Below are positions 50,061-62,412 of a stretch of DNA of 64,000 nucleotides, piece by piece; the stretch's first letter is position 1; every line of letters begins with the position of its first letter. Below the pieces are notes generated by a model. That model saw only the letters and a program-made list of their open reading frames with translations. It did no database searches and was not told where the DNA came from. The stretch is from Hyphomicrobiales bacterium (GTDB taxonomy: Bacteria; Pseudomonadota; Alphaproteobacteria; Rhizobiales; Beijerinckiaceae), in assembly GCA_028290405.1 (NCBI GenBank), contig JAQGJX010000099.1:1-64000 (forward strand). Direction: 5' to 3'. The position numbers and the translations under genes are program-made.

Positions 50061-50327
50061 ATGATCGACGAGACGAGCGCGTCCGGCAAGGCGCCCTTCA
50101 CCCCCGAACAATTCGCCCATCTGGGCGACGGATCCATCGCCTACGTGAAGGCCATCCGGTCCGAAGACGCCGCCCGCCTGTTCCCGCAGGTCGGGTCCAT
50201 CCAGCCGGGATTGCGGCTGTTCGCGCTGCTGGGCGCGGACGGCTCGCCGATCATGCTGACGGATTCCAAGGACGCGGCCATCGCCAACGCCTGGGAGAAC
50301 GAACTGCAGACGGTGAGCCTGCACTGA
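50061..50327 (+). CDS. DUF1150 family protein
   Basis: FTPEQFAHLGDGSIAYVKAIRSED...LRLFALLGADGSPIMLTDSKDAAIANAWENELQTVSLH; downstream of hsp20. Confidence 0.85.
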   Translation: MIDETSASGKAPFTPEQFAHLGDGSIAYVKAIRSEDAARLFPQVGSIQPGLRLFALLGADGSPIMLTDSKDAAIANAWENELQTVSLH

Positions 50328-50367
50328 TCCCGCAAGAGACCGGCTCGAGATCCATTGGTGACGACAC

Positions 50368-50392
50368 GACGCCCGGCTAAACGCCGGGCGTC
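50368..50392. terminator. Bidirectional terminator between DUF1150 gene and PBP1A gene
   Basis: GACGCCCGGC-TAAAC-GCCGGGCGTC perfect 10-bp stem. Confidence 0.75.
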
Positions 50393-50407
50393 TGCGTTTC
50401 AGGGTCT

Positions 50408-52669
50408 TCAGCCTCCGAACAGCTTGTCGAGGAAACCCTTTTCTCCGGCGGCCCTGCCGGTGGCCACGCCAACGTCCGCAGGCGGGATCAGGGCGTCTCC
50501 CGCCGGCGCGCGCCGGGCAGGAGGACGGGGCGGCGCTTGAGGCGGCGCGGCGGTGAGATAGCCGGTGATGGCGGAGGCGGCGGCCGGGCGCAGCGGCGGC
50601 GTCGCGGAGGCGATGGCGGCCTCCGTTTCCGGCGGGGGCCCCAGCGGCTGATCGCGCCATCCCACGCCCGGGAGAGGCTGGGGCTGGGCGTTGCGATGAG
50701 CCTCCTGCATGAAGGTTTTCCAGATTTCCGCAGGAAGGTTGCCGCCCGAGACCCGCTTGGTGGGAGAGGAATCGTCGTTGCCGAGCCACACGCCCGCCAC
50801 CATGCGGCTCGTGTAGCCCACGAACCAGCCGTCCCGGTAATCCTGGCTGGTGCCCGTCTTGCCGGCGGCCTGCCAGCCGCGCAGCTCAGCCTTGCGGGCG
50901 GTGCCTGTGAGCAGCGTCTCCTGCATCATCGTGTTCATCATGCCGATGTGGCGCAGCTCGACGGCGCGGCCGAAGCTTGAGCCCTTGCGGCGGTACAGCA
51001 TCTTGCCCGATGCGGTCTTCACCTGCGTGATCACGTGGGGCTGGATGCGGATGCCGCCGTTGGCGAACGGCGCATAGGCGGCCACAAGCTCGAGCGGCGT
51101 CACCTCCGAGGTCCCCAGCGCCAGGGAGGCGTTCACGTTCATCTCCGACTGGACGCCGAGCTTGCGCGCGGTCGCCGCCACCGCCTTGGGCCCCGTCTCG
51201 ACCGCCAGTCGCACCGCCACGGTGTTGAGCGACTGCGCCAGAGCGCGCGTCAGGGTGACCGGGCCCTGATACTCTCTGGTGGAGTTTTCCGGTTTCCAGC
51301 CGCGCACGTTCAGAGGGGCGTCGTCGCGCACGGAGTCCGGCGTGAGCCCGCGTTCGATGGCGGTGAGGTAGACGAAAGGCTTGAAGGCGGAGCCGGGCTG
51401 GCGCCGCGCCGCCACGGCGCGGTTGAACTGGCTGTCCGCGTAATTGCGGCCGCCCACCAGCGCGCGGATCTGCCCCGCAGGGTCCATTCCCACGAAAGCC
51501 CCCTGGGTGACGCCGTAGCGGGCGCCGTTGCGGTTCAGCTCCTCCGCCAGCGCCTTCTCGGCGGCGACCTGCAGGGGGCCGGACAGCGTCGTGGAGACGA
51601 CGATGTCTTCGTCGATGGCCCCGATGGTCTCGTCCAAGACGTCCATCACGTAGTCGGCGGCGTAATTGACCGAGCCCGCGCCCGGGTCGCGCACCGCTTC
51701 GGCCGGACGCCCCAAGGCGAGCTTGGCCATGTTCTCGGTGATGGCGCCGTCGCGCGCCATGGCGAGCAGCACCAGGGCGGCGCGGTCGGAAGCGCCGCGG
51801 GGGTTGCGGTTGGGCGCAAGGCGCGAGGGGGCGACCATGAGGCCCGCGAGGATGGCGGCTTCCGAAAGGGTGACCTGCCGGGCGCTCCGCCCGAAGTATT
51901 TCTGCGCCGCGGCCTCCACGCCGTAGGCGCCGGACCCGAAGTAGACGCGGTTCAGGTACAATTCGAGGATCTGGTCCTTCGAGTAGGAGCGCTCGAGCCA
52001 GATGGCGAGGATCGCCTCCTGCACCTTGCGGGACATGGTGCGTTCCTGCGTCAGGAACAGGTTCTTGGCCAATTGCTGGGTCAGGGTGGATCCGCCCTGC
52101 ATGCCCCCGCCCCCAGCGGCGTTGCGCCAGAGCGCCCGGCCGACGCCAAGCACGTCCACGCCCCAATGGGCGTAGAAACGACGGTCCTCGATCGCGATGA
52201 ACGCTTTGGGCAGGTAGGGCGGCAGGTCCTGGATGTGGATGGCCGGCCCGCCGGTGTCGCCCCGATTCGCCAGCAGCGCGCCGTCCTCGCCGAGGATCGC
52301 GATGTTGGGCGGTCGCTTTGGGACCGCGAGCTGGTCGATGGGGGGCAGGTGCGCGGCGTGCCAGGCGATGACGCCGCCCACGCCGATGACGCCCCAGACG
52401 GCGGCCACGCTCGACCAGTAGACCAGAAACCCCGCAAAGGTGCGGCGCGCCTTCCGGCGCCCCGATGCGCCTTTTTCCCCTTTGCCCCCAGAAGCTTTGC
52501 GCCCCTTCCCCAGAAACAGGCGCGCCAGGAGGCCGCGCTTGCGGCGCGCAGGTCCCGGCTTGGCGCGACCGCCGGCGATCCTGTCCTCCTCGGACAGCCT
52601 GAGATCGGCGGGCGGTTTGCGTCGGGCCATTCGCGCCTCGGAGGTCCGGCGCCAAGGCCATTGCAGCAT
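50408..52669 (-). CDS. Class A penicillin-binding protein (PBP1A family)
   Basis: GT51 AIEDRRFYAHWGVD and GGSTLTQQLAKNLFLTQERT; transpeptidase PGSAFKPFVYLTA and AGKTGTSQDYRDGWFVGYT. Confidence 0.93.
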   Translation of the reverse strand: MLQWPWRRTSEARMARRKPPADLRLSEEDRIAGGRAKPGPARRKRGLLARLFLGKGRKASGGKGEKGASGRRKARRTFAGFLVYWSSVAAVWGVIGVGGVIAWHAAHLPPIDQLAVPKRPPNIAILGEDGALLANRGDTGGPAIHIQDLPPYLPKAFIAIEDRRFYAHWGVDVLGVGRALWRNAAGGGGMQGGSTLTQQLAKNLFLTQERTMSRKVQEAILAIWLERSYSKDQILELYLNRVYFGSGAYGVEAAAQKYFGRSARQVTLSEAAILAGLMVAPSRLAPNRNPRGASDRAALVLLAMARDGAITENMAKLALGRPAEAVRDPGAGSVNYAADYVMDVLDETIGAIDEDIVVSTTLSGPLQVAAEKALAEELNRNGARYGVTQGAFVGMDPAGQIRALVGGRNYADSQFNRAVAARRQPGSAFKPFVYLTAIERGLTPDSVRDDAPLNVRGWKPENSTREYQGPVTLTRALAQSLNTVAVRLAVETGPKAVAATARKLGVQSEMNVNASLALGTSEVTPLELVAAYAPFANGGIRIQPHVITQVKTASGKMLYRRKGSSFGRAVELRHIGMMNTMMQETLLTGTARKAELRGWQAAGKTGTSQDYRDGWFVGYTSRMVAGVWLGNDDSSPTKRVSGGNLPAEIWKTFMQEAHRNAQPQPLPGVGWRDQPLGPPPETEAAIASATPPLRPAAASAITGYLTAAPPQAPPRPPARRAPAGDALIPPADVGVATGRAAGEKGFLDKLFGG

Positions 52670-52912
52670 CAGCTTCCGGAGGGTATTCGATCCTAGCCGG
52701 GCATGATTAAAGGCCGGTTACGGAACGTCGCCGGGGTTCGCGGAAACGCCGTCCCGGCAGAGGCGCCACGAGGGCGAAATCTGGGGATTGCCTGCGCGCT
52801 CGCGCAGTCCGGCCCACTGAGGGCTTGCGCCCGGCGCATGGCCTTGTCAGAGTTCGCTCCCTTTGGCGCGTTACGGCGCGCTATGCGTCAGGTCAGGATC
52901 GGGTTCGGAGCG

Positions 52913-54031
52913 ATGAAGGTCACCCTCGAGAGAGCGGCGCTGCTCAAGTCCCTGGGCCATGTGCACCGGGTCGTCGAACGTCGCACCACGATACCGATCC
53001 TGTCGAACGTCCTGCTTCAGGCCACCGGCACGTCCCTGCTGCTGAAGGCGACGGACCTCGACCTTGAGATCACCGAAAGCGTGCCGGCGGACGCCGCCCA
53101 GAAGGGCGCCACGACCCTGCCGGCCCACACGCTTTACGATATCGTGCGCAAGCTGCCCGAGGGCGCGCAGGTGTCGCTGGAGGCCGCCGGGGACTCCGGC
53201 CAGCTGCTGCTGCGCTCCGGGCGCTCCCGCTTCACGCTTCAATCCCTGCCCGAAGCCGACTTTCCGGACCTGAACGCGGGCGATCTCACGCACAAGTTCA
53301 CCCTGCCGGCCGGCGACCTCAAGAAGCTGATCGACAAGACCCAGTTCGCAATCTCGACGGAAGAGACGCGCTACTATCTCAACGGCATCTTCATCCACAC
53401 GCTGGACGTGGACGGCCACACCATGCTGCGCGCGGTGGCGACCGACGGTCACCGGCTCGCCCGCGTGGAGATTCCCGCGCCCGCCGGGGCCGCAGGCATG
53501 CCGGGCGTCATCGTGCCCCGCAAGGCGGTGGCGGAAGTGCAGAAGCTCATCGAGGACGCCTCGGCGGACGTGACCATCGAGATGTCCACCACGAAGGCCC
53601 GATTCACGTTCGGCGACATCGTGCTGACCTCGAAGCTGATCGACGGGACCTTCCCGGACTACAGCCGCGTGATCCCGACCAACAACGACAAGATGCTCGT
53701 GGTCGAGCGCGACGCCTTCGCGCGCGCCGTGGACCGCGTTTCGACGATCTCTTCCGAACGCGGGCGCGCAGTGAAGCTGGCGCTGGCCGACGGCAAGCTG
53801 ACGTTGTCCGTCACCAATCCTGATTCGGGTTCGGCGACCGAAGAGCTGGAAGTGGACTACGACGCCGCGCCCATCGACATCGGCTTCAACGCCAAGTACC
53901 TGCTGGACATCACCAGCCAGCTCGACAGCGACACGGCGCTCTTCAAGCTGGCCGATCCCGGTTCGCCCACGCTGGTGCAGGACCGTGACGGGTCGGCTGC
54001 GCTCTACGTCCTGATGCCCATGCGGGTGTGA
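52913..54031 (+). CDS. dnaN: DNA polymerase III beta subunit (sliding clamp)
   Basis: MKVTLERAALLKSLGHVHRVVERRTTIPILSNVLLQA...ALYVLMPMRV. Confidence 0.97.
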   Translation: MKVTLERAALLKSLGHVHRVVERRTTIPILSNVLLQATGTSLLLKATDLDLEITESVPADAAQKGATTLPAHTLYDIVRKLPEGAQVSLEAAGDSGQLLLRSGRSRFTLQSLPEADFPDLNAGDLTHKFTLPAGDLKKLIDKTQFAISTEETRYYLNGIFIHTLDVDGHTMLRAVATDGHRLARVEIPAPAGAAGMPGVIVPRKAVAEVQKLIEDASADVTIEMSTTKARFTFGDIVLTSKLIDGTFPDYSRVIPTNNDKMLVVERDAFARAVDRVSTISSERGRAVKLALADGKLTLSVTNPDSGSATEELEVDYDAAPIDIGFNAKYLLDITSQLDSDTALFKLADPGSPTLVQDRDGSAALYVLMPMRV

Positions 54032-54048
54032 GCGAGCGCGGGCGCGCG

Positions 54049-54978
54049 CTATAGCGCGTCGAACCCGCCTTCGCGATTGAGCCGTATGGCGCCCGTCATG
54101 GGCGCCTTGGCCCATTGCGCCGTCTGGCCGATGCCCCCGAAGGCGAACAGATGCGGCTGCACGTTCTGGATGCGCCCCGCACCCACCGCTCCCGCCAGCG
54201 TGCGGATGAGCGGATCGGGAGCCACGGCCTTGAACGCCTGCTTCACCAGCCCGCTGCGAGAGGCCAGAGCTTCCGCGGAGGCTTTCACGCCGCATTTGCG
54301 CGCGTAGTTCAGCCACGTGAGCAGGCTGGTCGGCCCCGCCAGACCGATGCGCACGGGCGCATTGATCCCGCGGGCGCGCAACCAGTCGATCCAGGCGAGA
54401 ACAGGCCCGGCGTCGAAGCAGAACTGGGTGACGATTTCGCTCTCGAGCCCGCGCCGTTGCAGCGCGGCGAGCTTGGTGACGAGATTGGCTTCAAGCTCGT
54501 CCTCGCTCATCTGGGGATGCCCATCGGGGAAACCCGGCAGATCGACGCGCGCGACCCCGTGCTTTTCGAAGATCCCGCTTTCAATGAGCGAAAGCGCGTC
54601 GCGAACCTCGCCCTTGGGGTGCGCGATGTCGCCCCCCACGAGGAGCATGCTCCGGGCCCCCGCGCGTTTGACGAGATCGCCCACGTGGGCGTCCGCGGTC
54701 TCGAGCGTCTCGAAGTGCCTCGCCGATAGATGCGGGACAGGCTCAAGGCCGGCGGCGCGCACCGCCATCGACGACTCGACCAACTCCGACAACGGCTTGC
54801 CGGGAATGGACGTGAGATAGACCGGCACGCCCGGCGGCAGGGCCTTGGCGAGCCCGGCTATGTCGGACGCGGACGGACGCGTCGCCTCGAACGAACAGGC
54901 GCGCATGAAGGCTGCGATCTGCTCGACGCTCGCATCGGCGGGCGCGGAGACGTTCGGAGAGGCGTTGGCGGATGACAT
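54049..54978 (-). CDS. Methylenetetrahydrofolate reductase-like (MetF family) protein
   Basis: TIM-barrel MTHFR-like sequence: VPVYLTSIPG, LVGGDIAHPKGEVRDALSLIESG, IVTQFCFDAGPVLAWIDWLRARGINAPVRIGLAGP. Confidence 0.82.
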   Translation of the reverse strand: MSSANASPNVSAPADASVEQIAAFMRACSFEATRPSASDIAGLAKALPPGVPVYLTSIPGKPLSELVESSMAVRAAGLEPVPHLSARHFETLETADAHVGDLVKRAGARSMLLVGGDIAHPKGEVRDALSLIESGIFEKHGVARVDLPGFPDGHPQMSEDELEANLVTKLAALQRRGLESEIVTQFCFDAGPVLAWIDWLRARGINAPVRIGLAGPTSLLTWLNYARKCGVKASAEALASRSGLVKQAFKAVAPDPLIRTLAGAVGAGRIQNVQPHLFAFGGIGQTAQWAKAPMTGAIRLNREGGFDAL

Positions 54979-54993
54979 GTGCGTCCTGTCCGG

Positions 54994-56397
54994 TCAGTCG
55001 CGACGGCGCGAGATGACGAAGGATTCGTCCTGGAACCACAGGCCGCCGTGCTGATGCAGCACCTCCTGGGTCGCCTCCAGGTAACGGTTGTTGGCGACCA
55101 CGGGCGCGAGCCGCTCATCCTCGACCTGCGCCACATAGATAGCCGCGTTCCAGGCGGCGAACAGGGTGGAGGTGCCGATTGACCCCGCCACTTCGCTCGG
55201 CAGCGTGTGCATGTCGTATCGAAACAGCGACTTGGCGTCCGAATTGGCGTTGAAATTATAATCTCGCGCCGCTGGCCCCAATTCGTGTTTCACCTGTTTC
55301 AGCAGGTCGTGCCGGTTGTTGGTGACGAACGGATTGTCGTCTGGCCAGACCTTGTGGACGATCTCCATCGCGGGATCGCCCCCACATGAATGGATGCCGA
55401 TCAGGCGCCCCCCGGGCCCCAGCGCCTTGGCGAGAGGCGCCAGCACCCGCTTGGCCTTGAATTCCACGCTCGCGCGGGCCCGGTAAGGCTGCGAGGCGAT
55501 GACGAGATCGTAGTTCGCGGGCGTCTGCCCCTGGCGAGGGATGATCGGGTCAAGAAGGAACTTGTGGTCCTCGCGATAGATGACGAGGACGACCGGGCGC
55601 TCGTACACGGAATGGCCCGACGCGCTGACGCGCGCGTTCCAGTTCTGCGACAGAAAGGGCTCTAGATCGGTGATCTGGCGCTCGAAGGAATGGCTTGTGT
55701 CGCCCGTCAGCTTCACTTCGTGCCAAAGCAGGCTGGAGGCGGCGCTGAGCGACTTCACGGTGAGCCAGGGCGCGCTGGCGTATTGCAGGTTCGTGAGGAC
55801 GAGGCACGTGGCGGGGTGCTCGACGAACCGGTCCACCATCTTCTGCAACGCGAGGCGCACGTCCTCAAGGCTGATTTCCTTGCCGACGATGTAGAAGGGC
55901 ATGGTGGGATGACGGTCGTGCATGGAGCGCATGACGCGCGCCAGCACGCTGCCGTCGCCCACGCCCGCATCGAAGAGGCGCAGCGCCGGAGGGCGCGGAT
56001 GGACGTTTCCGATCTCCTGCGAGATGCGGTTCGCCACTTCCCATTTCTCGCTGCAGGTGTTCACGAACATCAGGTACTTCTGGCGGTTGTCGTAGAACCG
56101 GAAGTTCTGCTGCTGGTCGAGTTCGCTGCCGGCGCCCGCCGGCGGCGGGGGCGCCTGGGGGGCGGGAGGCGTGGGGGCGGGGCGCAATGCGATCGGCGCC
56201 TTCTGGCGGCCGTCCGAGGCGAAATTGCTCATGAACGCGCGAATCTTGTCCAATGTGTCGGTCGTGATGCGGCCGCCGTTGCGCAGACGCGCCACAAGCT
56301 TTCCGTCATTGATGGCGGCGCGGCCGAAGGTCGACTCGGCCAGCCCGGCGGTGCGACAGAAATCGCTGATTTCGACAAGTAGTTGCTCTGCACTCAT
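54994..56397 (-). CDS. HTH-like N-terminal domain fused to SAM-dependent methyltransferase-like domain
   Basis: N-term AGLAESTFGRAAINDGKLVARLRNGGRITTDTLDKIRAFM (HTH-like), Pro/Ala linker, then RLFDAGVGDGSVLARVMRSMH (Rossmann/SAM motif). Confidence 0.7.
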   Translation of the reverse strand: MSAEQLLVEISDFCRTAGLAESTFGRAAINDGKLVARLRNGGRITTDTLDKIRAFMSNFASDGRQKAPIALRPAPTPPAPQAPPPPAGAGSELDQQQNFRFYDNRQKYLMFVNTCSEKWEVANRISQEIGNVHPRPPALRLFDAGVGDGSVLARVMRSMHDRHPTMPFYIVGKEISLEDVRLALQKMVDRFVEHPATCLVLTNLQYASAPWLTVKSLSAASSLLWHEVKLTGDTSHSFERQITDLEPFLSQNWNARVSASGHSVYERPVVLVIYREDHKFLLDPIIPRQGQTPANYDLVIASQPYRARASVEFKAKRVLAPLAKALGPGGRLIGIHSCGGDPAMEIVHKVWPDDNPFVTNNRHDLLKQVKHELGPAARDYNFNANSDAKSLFRYDMHTLPSEVAGSIGTSTLFAAWNAAIYVAQVEDERLAPVVANNRYLEATQEVLHQHGGLWFQDESFVISRRRD

Positions 56398-56483
56398 GCG
56401 AACGTCCTCGCTCCCGCGTGCGCGCTTTCATGCGCTGTTGAGGGGATGCTAGAGCGGCATCCCACGCGCGCGCAAGGGAAAAT

Positions 56484-56506
56484 TTGCCCACTTGCCAGGT
56501 GGGCAA
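56484..56506. promoter_or_regulatory. Inverted repeat in divergent promoter region (candidate operator 1)
   Basis: TTGCCCAC-TTGCCAG-GTGGGCAA perfect 8-bp arms. Confidence 0.6.
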
Positions 56507-56509
56507 TTA

Positions 56510-56525
56510 ATGGGACATGTCCCAT
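56510..56525. promoter_or_regulatory. Perfect 16-bp palindrome in divergent promoter region (candidate operator 2)
   Basis: ATGGGACATGTCCCAT. Confidence 0.6.
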
Positions 56526-56564
56526 GACTTTTCGCCGGCGGCGTTTCGTGTCACAGGCGCCCTC

Positions 56565-57731
56565 ATGTCAGATCCTGAAGGCTCCCTGACCGCCCCCATC
56601 GCGTTCGTCGCCGTACGCAGGCTCATGCTTGCGGACTTCCGGTCCTACCCGAGGCTTGATCTCGCGTTGGAGGCCGCCCGCATGGTCGCCCTCACGGGGG
56701 AAAACGGCGCCGGCAAGACGAACGTGCTGGAGGCGCTCTCGCTGCTCACCCCCGGCCGGGGCCTGCGCCGCGCGGACCTTGCCGACTGCGCGCGCATTGG
56801 AGGCGCTGGGGGATTCGCGATCTCGGTGGAGATCGAAGATCAGAAGGGGACGGTCCAGCTTGGGACGGGCCTCGATCCGCAGGACGCCCCCGCAACCCGC
56901 AGGTTCCGCATCGACCGGGCGCCCGTCTCCTCCGTCCGCGCGTTCGCCGATCATGTGCGGGTCGTGTGGCTGACCCCCGCGATGGACGGGCTTTTCACCG
57001 GCGCCCCTGGGGACCGCAGACGATTTGTGGACCGGCTTGTGCTCGCGGTGGACGCCGAGCATGGGGCGCGGGTGAACGCGCTGGAGCGGGCGCTGCGCAA
57101 CCGCAACCGGTTGCTGGAGGACCGCGCGCCCGACGCAAGCTGGCTGGACGCCGCTGAACGGGAGGTCGCGGAGATCGGCGTCGCCGTGACGGCCGCGAGG
57201 CGCGAAACCCTCGACAGGCTGTGCGCGCTCATCGCCCTGACCCGCGACGAAGCGTCGCCGTTTCCCTGGGCGGACCTGTCGATTCGCGGCGAGCTGGATT
57301 CCATTGTCGCCGGGCAGCCCGCGCTGGCGGCGGAAGACGCCTATCGCCGGCTCCTGCGGGAAAGCCGCCAGCGCGACGCCGCCGCAGGACGCACGCTGGT
57401 CGGCCCGCAGGCGAGCGATCTCGTGGTGCGCCATGGCCCCAAGGGCATGGAGGCCGCTCTGTCCTCCACGGGCGAGCAGAAGGCGTTGCTGGTGGGGCTT
57501 GTGCTGGCCCATGCGCGCCTCGTCCGAAGCATGAGCGGCATTGCGCCTCTTGTTCTGCTCGACGAAATCGCCGCGCATTTCGACCCGCGCCGCCGCGCCG
57601 CGCTGTTCGCCTCGCTGGCGGAACTGGGCGGGCAGGTGTGGATGACCGGAGCCGACCCACAGGCTTTCGCGGACATCGCCGGGCAGGCGGCGATGTTGCA
57701 CGTCTCGCCCGGGCGCATCGTGCGCGCATGA
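56565..57731 (+). CDS. recF: DNA replication and repair protein RecF
   Basis: VRRLMLADFRSYPRLDLALEAARMVALTGENGAGKTNVLEALSLLTPGRGLR; upstream ATG at 56517 also in frame. Confidence 0.96.
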   Translation: MSDPEGSLTAPIAFVAVRRLMLADFRSYPRLDLALEAARMVALTGENGAGKTNVLEALSLLTPGRGLRRADLADCARIGGAGGFAISVEIEDQKGTVQLGTGLDPQDAPATRRFRIDRAPVSSVRAFADHVRVVWLTPAMDGLFTGAPGDRRRFVDRLVLAVDAEHGARVNALERALRNRNRLLEDRAPDASWLDAAEREVAEIGVAVTAARRETLDRLCALIALTRDEASPFPWADLSIRGELDSIVAGQPALAAEDAYRRLLRESRQRDAAAGRTLVGPQASDLVVRHGPKGMEAALSSTGEQKALLVGLVLAHARLVRSMSGIAPLVLLDEIAAHFDPRRRAALFASLAELGGQVWMTGADPQAFADIAGQAAMLHVSPGRIVRA

Positions 57732-59590
57732 GTTTCGCGTTGGACTGCGGGACAGAATCAGGCGCGGATGCTATTCCGGCGCCCATGTCCACTCTGCCGC
57801 CGCAGGTTCGAAGCCTGCTCAAGTCCGTTTTCGGCTACGACGATTTCCGCCCCGGGCAGGCCGAAGCGATCGGGGCTATCCTCGACGGCGGGCCGGTGCT
57901 GGCCATCATGCCCACCGGCAGCGGCAAGAGCATGTGCTACCAACTCCCGGCGCTCGTGCAGGGCGGGCTGACGCTGGTGGTCTCGCCGCTGATCGCCCTG
58001 ATGCGCGACCAGACGCAGCAGATGCGCGCCCTGGGCGTCGCCGCCGCGACGCTGAATTCCTCCGCAACCGAGGAAGAGTCCACCGCAACCTGGAAGGCGA
58101 TCCGGGCGGGGGAATTGCGGCTGCTGTACGTCTCTCCAGAGCGGCTGGCGATGGATGGGCTGGTTTCCGCGCTGTCGAAATTCGACGTCCGCCGCATCGC
58201 CATCGACGAGGCGCACTGCGTGTCCCAATGGGGCCACGACTTCCGGCCCGAGTATCGCGACATCCGGCGCGCTGTCGACAATCTGGGGGGCGTCCAGACC
58301 ATCGCGTTCACCGCCACGGCGGACGCCGCCACGCGGGCGGACATCGTGGAGCGCCTGTTTGCGCGGCCCCCGCAGGTCTTCCTGCACAGTTTCGACCGGC
58401 CCAACATCGACCTGAAGTTCGTCGCCAAGGATCAGCCGCGCCGGCAAATCTCCGATTTCCTGTCCCGCCGGCGGGGACAGAGCGGCATCGTCTATTCCGC
58501 ATCCCGCAAGGGGACGGAAAGCCTCGCGGCCTATCTGGCGGACCAGGGCCACGAGGCCGTGCCGTATCACGCTGGCCTTGAGCTTGCGACGCGCAACCGC
58601 CACCAGGACCGATTCCTCGGCGAAGATGGCGTCGTGGTCGTCGCCACCGTGGCGTTCGGCATGGGGGTGAACAAGCCCGACGTGCGCTTCGTGGCGCACG
58701 CCGACATGCCGGCCAGCGTGGAAGCGTATTACCAGGAGATCGGCCGCGCCGGACGCGACGGGCTGCCCGCCGACACCCTCACGCTCTACGGCGTCGAGGA
58801 CATGGCCTTGCGGCGGCGCCAGGTGGACGAGAAGGACGTCAGCCCCGAGCGGCGCCAGATCGAGCATGCGCGGCTCGGCGCCCTGCTGGGCCTGTGCGAG
58901 GCGGTCGAGTGCCGCCGCCAGACGCTCCTGCGCTATTTTGGCGAAGCCTCCGAGCCCTGCGGGCGGTGCGACGTGTGCCGGGGGGACGTGGCGCTCTACG
59001 ATGGACGGATCGACGCCCAGAAGGCGCTCTCGGCCGTGTGGCGCACCGGCCAGCGCTTTGGCGCGGGCTACCTCGCCGACCTGCTCACCGGCGCAGCCAG
59101 CGAGGCGCTCCGCCGCAATGGCCATGACGCCCTGAAGACGTTTGGGGTGGGGCAGGACCGCAGCAAGCGCGCCTGGGCGTCGGTCTTCCGCCAATTGTTC
59201 GCCGTCGGGGCCCTCGACTACGCCAGCCAGGAGCATGGCGGCTTCGCGCTCACCGAAAAAGGCGAGGACATCCTGCGGGGCAAGCAGGACATCCGGTTGC
59301 GCGCGGAGTCGGAGCGGCCGCGCCGGCGCGAGCGCGCCAGCGGAGGGACGGAGGGGCCGGAGCTGGCGGAGGCCGAAACTGCGCTGATGCTGAAGCTCAA
59401 GGCGCTGCGCCGCGATCTCGCCCGGGGCGAGGGCGTGGCGGCCTTCATGGTGTTCCCGGACCGGACCCTGCTGGAGATGGTCGCCAAGCGCCCCCAGACG
59501 CTGGACGAGCTGGGCCGCGTCCACGGCGTGGGGGCGCGCAAGCTCGGCCAATACGGCGAAAGCTTCATCGCCGCCCTGAACGACGGCTAG
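57728..59590 (+). CDS. recQ: ATP-dependent DNA helicase RecQ
   Basis: FGYDDFRPGQAEAIGAILDGGPVLAIMPTGSGKSMCYQLPAL; DEAH box; RQC and HRDC regions; ATGA overlap with recF (alternative ATG 57785). Confidence 0.95.
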   Translation: MSFALDCGTESGADAIPAPMSTLPPQVRSLLKSVFGYDDFRPGQAEAIGAILDGGPVLAIMPTGSGKSMCYQLPALVQGGLTLVVSPLIALMRDQTQQMRALGVAAATLNSSATEEESTATWKAIRAGELRLLYVSPERLAMDGLVSALSKFDVRRIAIDEAHCVSQWGHDFRPEYRDIRRAVDNLGGVQTIAFTATADAATRADIVERLFARPPQVFLHSFDRPNIDLKFVAKDQPRRQISDFLSRRRGQSGIVYSASRKGTESLAAYLADQGHEAVPYHAGLELATRNRHQDRFLGEDGVVVVATVAFGMGVNKPDVRFVAHADMPASVEAYYQEIGRAGRDGLPADTLTLYGVEDMALRRRQVDEKDVSPERRQIEHARLGALLGLCEAVECRRQTLLRYFGEASEPCGRCDVCRGDVALYDGRIDAQKALSAVWRTGQRFGAGYLADLLTGAASEALRRNGHDALKTFGVGQDRSKRAWASVFRQLFAVGALDYASQEHGGFALTEKGEDILRGKQDIRLRAESERPRRRERASGGTEGPELAEAETALMLKLKALRRDLARGEGVAAFMVFPDRTLLEMVAKRPQTLDELGRVHGVGARKLGQYGESFIAALNDG

Positions 59591-59591
59591 G

Positions 59592-59617
59592 GGGTTCAAA
59601 CCCGCGTAGTTGAACCC
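59592..59617. repeat. Inverted repeat after recQ, upstream of gyrB
   Basis: GGGTTCAA-ACCCGCGTAG-TTGAACCC then an AT-rich stretch. Confidence 0.6.
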
Positions 59618-59714
59618 TATATATCTTCAAGTAGAATCATAGTCTTACCCGCACGTTCGCCGAAAGCCCCCGCGGGGGCCGAATTGCGTGCATTCCGGCG
59701 GCGTTTCGGGCTAG

Positions 59715-62246
<2,532 letters not shown>

Positions 62247-62302
62247 GGGGCGATTTGCGCTTTCGCTTATCTGCATAATTTCTAAGTCGAACTGGTGATT
62301 TC

Positions 62303-62335
62303 AAAGGTCGCATCCCCAAAGGGTGCGACCTTTTT
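62303..62335 (+). terminator. Rho-independent terminator after gyrB
   Basis: AAAGGTCGCATCCC-CAAA-GGGTGCGACCTTTTT, single-base bulge. Confidence 0.88.
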
Positions 62336-62412
62336 CGCGTGGAACGATCTTTTTCAGGCCACATTTGGCTTCTATTGGCGCATCCGTCGTTAACAACGAA
62401 AAGGATAGCCTG

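Noticed and set aside
54045-54058. CGCGCTATAGCGCG palindrome at the dnaN/MTHFR-like 3' junction
   Set aside because: Short palindrome in a convergent junction; likely incidental in high-GC DNA
57758-59599. 613 aa minus-strand ORF
   Set aside because: Antisense to recQ
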